This document shows, piece after piece, positions 61,350 through 64,000 of a DNA stretch of 64,000 bases. The stretch comes from Acanthosepion esculentum (lineage: Eukaryota; Mollusca; Cephalopoda; Sepiida; Sepiidae). The stretch spans positions 13,778,772 through 13,842,771 of the forward strand of contig OZ038517.1 of NCBI GenBank assembly GCA_964036315.1. The letters run 5' to 3'. The position numbers and the translations under genes are program-made. Position 1 is the stretch's first letter. The number at the start of each line of letters is the position of its first letter. The notes beneath the pieces were generated by a model that was not told the DNA's origin, ran no database searches, and saw nothing but the letters and a program-made list of their open reading frames with translations.

Positions 61350-64000
61350 TTATGAGAAAATCCATCCTGTTGACATTATGTCTTATTGTGGCCATATTTG
61401 TCCATGTTTAGGGAAAAACTTTGATTGAAACTTTATGGACTATTCACTTATATATTTAGGTTTTATTACAATTCTAATCAATGCTTTTCAAAACATTAAT
61501 CATTGCCAAGGATTCAAGTTAAAAAAGTGGTATTATGAGAAAATCCATCCTGTTGACATTATGTCTTATTGTGGCCATATTTGTCCATGTTTAGGGAAAA
61601 ACTTTGATTGAAACTTTACGGACTATTCACTTATATATTTAGGTTTTATTACAATTCTAATCAATGCTTTTCAAAACATTAATCATTGCCAAGGATTCAA
61701 GCTAAAAAAGTGGTATTATGAGAAAATCCATCCTGTTGACATTATGTCTTATTGTGGCCATATTTGTCCATGTTTAGGGAAAAACTTTGATTGAAACTTT
61801 ATGGACTATTCACTTATATATTTAGGTTTTATTACAATTCTAATCAATGCTTTTCAAAACATTAATCATTGCCAAGGATTCAAGTTAAAAAAGTGGTATT
61901 ATGAGAAAATCCATCCTGTTGACATTATGTCTTATTGTGGCCATATTTGTCCATGTTTAGGGAAAAACTTTGATTGAAACTTTACGGACTATTCACTTAT
62001 ATATTTAGGTTTTATTACAATTCTAATCAATGCTTTTCAAAACATTAATCATTGCCAAGGATTCAAGTTAAAAAAGTGGTATTATGAGAAAATCCATCCT
62101 GTTGACATTATATCTTATTGTGGCCATATTTGTCCATGTTTAGGGAAAAACTTTGATTGAAACTTTACGGACTATTCACTTATATATTTAGGTTTTATTA
62201 CAATTCTAATCAATGCTTTTCAAAACATTAATCATTGCCAAGGATTCAAGCTAAAAAAGTGGTATTATGAGAAAATCCATCCTGTTGACATTATGTCTTA
62301 TTGTGGCCATATTTGTCCATGTTTAGGGAAAAACTTTGATTGAAACTTTATGGACTATTCACTTATATATTTAGGTTTTATTACAATTCTAATCAATGCT
62401 TTTCAAAACATTAATCATTGCCAAGGATTCAAGTTAAAAAAGTGGTATTATGAGAAAATCCATCCTGTTGACATTATGTCTTATTGTGGCCATATTTGTC
62501 CATGTTTAGGGAAAAACTTTGATTGAAACTTTACGGACTATTCACTTATATATTTAGGTTTTATTACAATTCTAATCAATGATTTCAAAACATTAATCAT
62601 TGCCAAGGATTCAAGCTAAAAAAGTGGTATTATGAGAAAATCCATCCTGTTGACATTATGTCTTATTGTGGCCATATTTGTCCATGTTTAGGGAAAAACT
62701 TTGATTGAAACTTTATGGACTATTCACTTATATATTTAGGTTTTATTACAATTCTAATCAATGCTTTTCAAAACATTAATCATTGCCAAGGATTCAAGTT
62801 AAAAAAGTGGTATTATGAGAAAATCCATCCTGTTGACATTATGTCTTATTGTGGCCATATTTGTCCATGTTTAGGGAAAAACTTTGATTGAAACTTTACG
62901 GACTATTCACTTATATATTTAGGTTTTATTACAATTCTAATCAATGCTTTTCAAAACATTAATCATTGCCAAGGATTCAAGTTAAAAAAGTGGTATTATG
63001 AGAAAATCCATCCTGTTGACATTATGTCTTATTGTGGCCATATTTGTCCATGTTTAGGGAAAAACTTTGATTGAAACTTTACGGACTATTCACTTATATA
63101 TTTAGGTTTTATTACAATTCTAATCAATGCTTTTCAAAACATTAATCATTGCCAAGGATTCAAGCTAAAAAAGTGGTATTATGAGAAAATCCATCCTGTT
63201 GACATTATGTCTTATTGTGGCCATATTTGTCCATGTTTAGGGAAAAACTTTGATTGAAACTTTATGGACTATTCACTTATATATTTAGGTTTTATTACAA
63301 TTCTAATCAATGCTTTTCAAAACATTAATCATTGCCAAGGATTCAAGTTAAAAAAGTGGTATTATGAGAAAATCCATCCTGTTGACATTATGTCTTATTG
63401 TGGCCATATTTGTCCATGTTTAGGGAAAAACTTTGATTGAAACTTTACGGACTATTCACTTATATATTTAGGTTTTATTACAATTCTAATCAATGCTTTT
63501 CAAAACATTAATCATTGCCAAGGATTCAAGCTAAAAAAGTGGTATTATGAGAAAATCCATCCTGTTGACATTATGTCTTATTGTGGCCATATTTGTCCAT
63601 GTTTAGGGAAAAACTTTGATTGAAACTTTATGGACTATTCACTTATATATTTAGGTTTTATTACAATTCTAATCAATGCTTTTCAAAACATTAATCATTG
63701 CCAAGGATTCAAGTTAAAAAAGTGGTATTATGAGAAAATCCATCCTGTTGACATTATGTCTTATTGTGGCCATATTTGTCCATGTTTAGGGAAAAACTTT
63801 GATTGAAACTTTACGGACTATTCACTTATATATTTAGGTTTTATTACAATTCTAATCAATGCTTTTCAAAACATTAATCATTGCCAAGGATTCAAGTTAA
63901 AAAAGTGGTATTATGAGAAAATCCATCCTGTTGACATTATGTCTTATTGTGGCCATATTTGTCCATGTTTAGGGAAAAACTTTGATTGAAACTTTACGGA
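61350..64000 (+). repeat. 5-monomer higher-order repeat (915 bp), about 3 copies
   Basis: Monomers alternate between a type with 'aagctaaaa' and 'tttatggac' and a type with 'aagttaaaa' and 'tttacggac'. 'atggac' occurs at 61,435, 61,801, 62,350, 62,715, 63,264 and 63,630, giving steps of 2, 3, 2, 3, 2 monomers. This is a regular 5-monomer unit continuing to the window edge. One step is a base short because of the 182-bp monomer at about 62,582. Confidence 0.92.

Larger units (their letters stand above)
20446..64000 (+). repeat. 183-bp satellite array, 238 head-to-tail monomers, open at right edge
   Basis: The marker 'cggacta' recurs every 183 bp, for example at 20,446, 20,629, 20,812 and 20,995, and the last one is at 63,997. 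That is 238 periods with a net deficit of 3 bp. I can account for the deficit by single-base deletions near 33,888, 34,070, 38,096, 51,088, 54,198 and 62,582, a 1-bp insertion near 36,999 and a 2-bp insertion near 55,724. All monomers have the same orientation, with no inserted element. The monomer is about 30% GC. Monomers differ at a small set of recurring sites, for example ttaaaa/tcaaaa/ctaaaa, attatg/attgtg, ctgctg/ctgttg and tatatt/tagatt. There is no ATG-initiated frame of 60 codons. Satellite DNA of this monomer size typically belongs to centromeric or other heterochromatin; that location is inference. Confidence 0.99.

Noticed and set aside
20446..64000. Satellite as a functional coding repeat
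   Set aside because: Despite one mostly open frame, recurring variants are mainly amino-acid changing, stop codons occur, and single-base indels are found in at least seven monomers.
20446..64000. CENP-B box or telomere repeat within the monomer
   Set aside because: No sequence resembling the CENP-B box was seen, and the only telomere-like word is an isolated 'tttaggg'.

Overview
The window reads as non-coding animal nuclear DNA that is very rich in repeats. It contains long (TA)n tracts, many minisatellites, hairpin (foldback) elements, tRNA-derived SINE-like units and a decayed LINE. I saw no prokaryotic gene organisation. An invertebrate, plausibly a mollusc and possibly a cephalopod, would fit this mixture, but that is inference; no sequence here fixes the species.

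Bases 1-20,450 are a mosaic. From 0.4 to 3.0 kb there is a run of at least seven different inverted-repeat (hairpin) elements, several bounded by (TA)n. From 3.7 to 4.8 kb lies a 119-bp minisatellite. From 5.0 to 6.3 kb lies the inactivated 3' part of a LINE reverse transcriptase on the minus strand, whose C-terminal end has itself been amplified into a ~113-bp tandem array. Between 6.35 and 19.1 kb there are a trinucleotide tract, an 87-bp minisatellite, a run of SINE-like units, two purine-rich GA minisatellites, a (TG)n tract, and arrays of ~36, ~31 and 28 bp. The one stretch that looks like host coding sequence is a possible terminal exon on the minus strand at 19,305-19,556 (83 codons, two hydrophobic segments).

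Bases 20,446-64,000 are one uninterrupted head-to-tail satellite array with a 183-bp monomer. I count 238 monomers, and the array runs off the right edge. It is entered directly from a 107-bp tandem repeat (20,076-20,450) through a 9-base word shared by both repeats. Variant sites show nested higher-order structure with periods of 3, 5, 6, 10, 11, 17 and about 82 monomers. One frame of the monomer is open for 60 of its 61 codons, which suggests a coding origin, but the variation among monomers is not what a functioning gene would show.

Apart from the exon candidate and the LINE remnant, the predicted open reading frames are translations of simple or tandem repeats. No operons, functional tRNA or rRNA genes, or CRISPR arrays were recognised.
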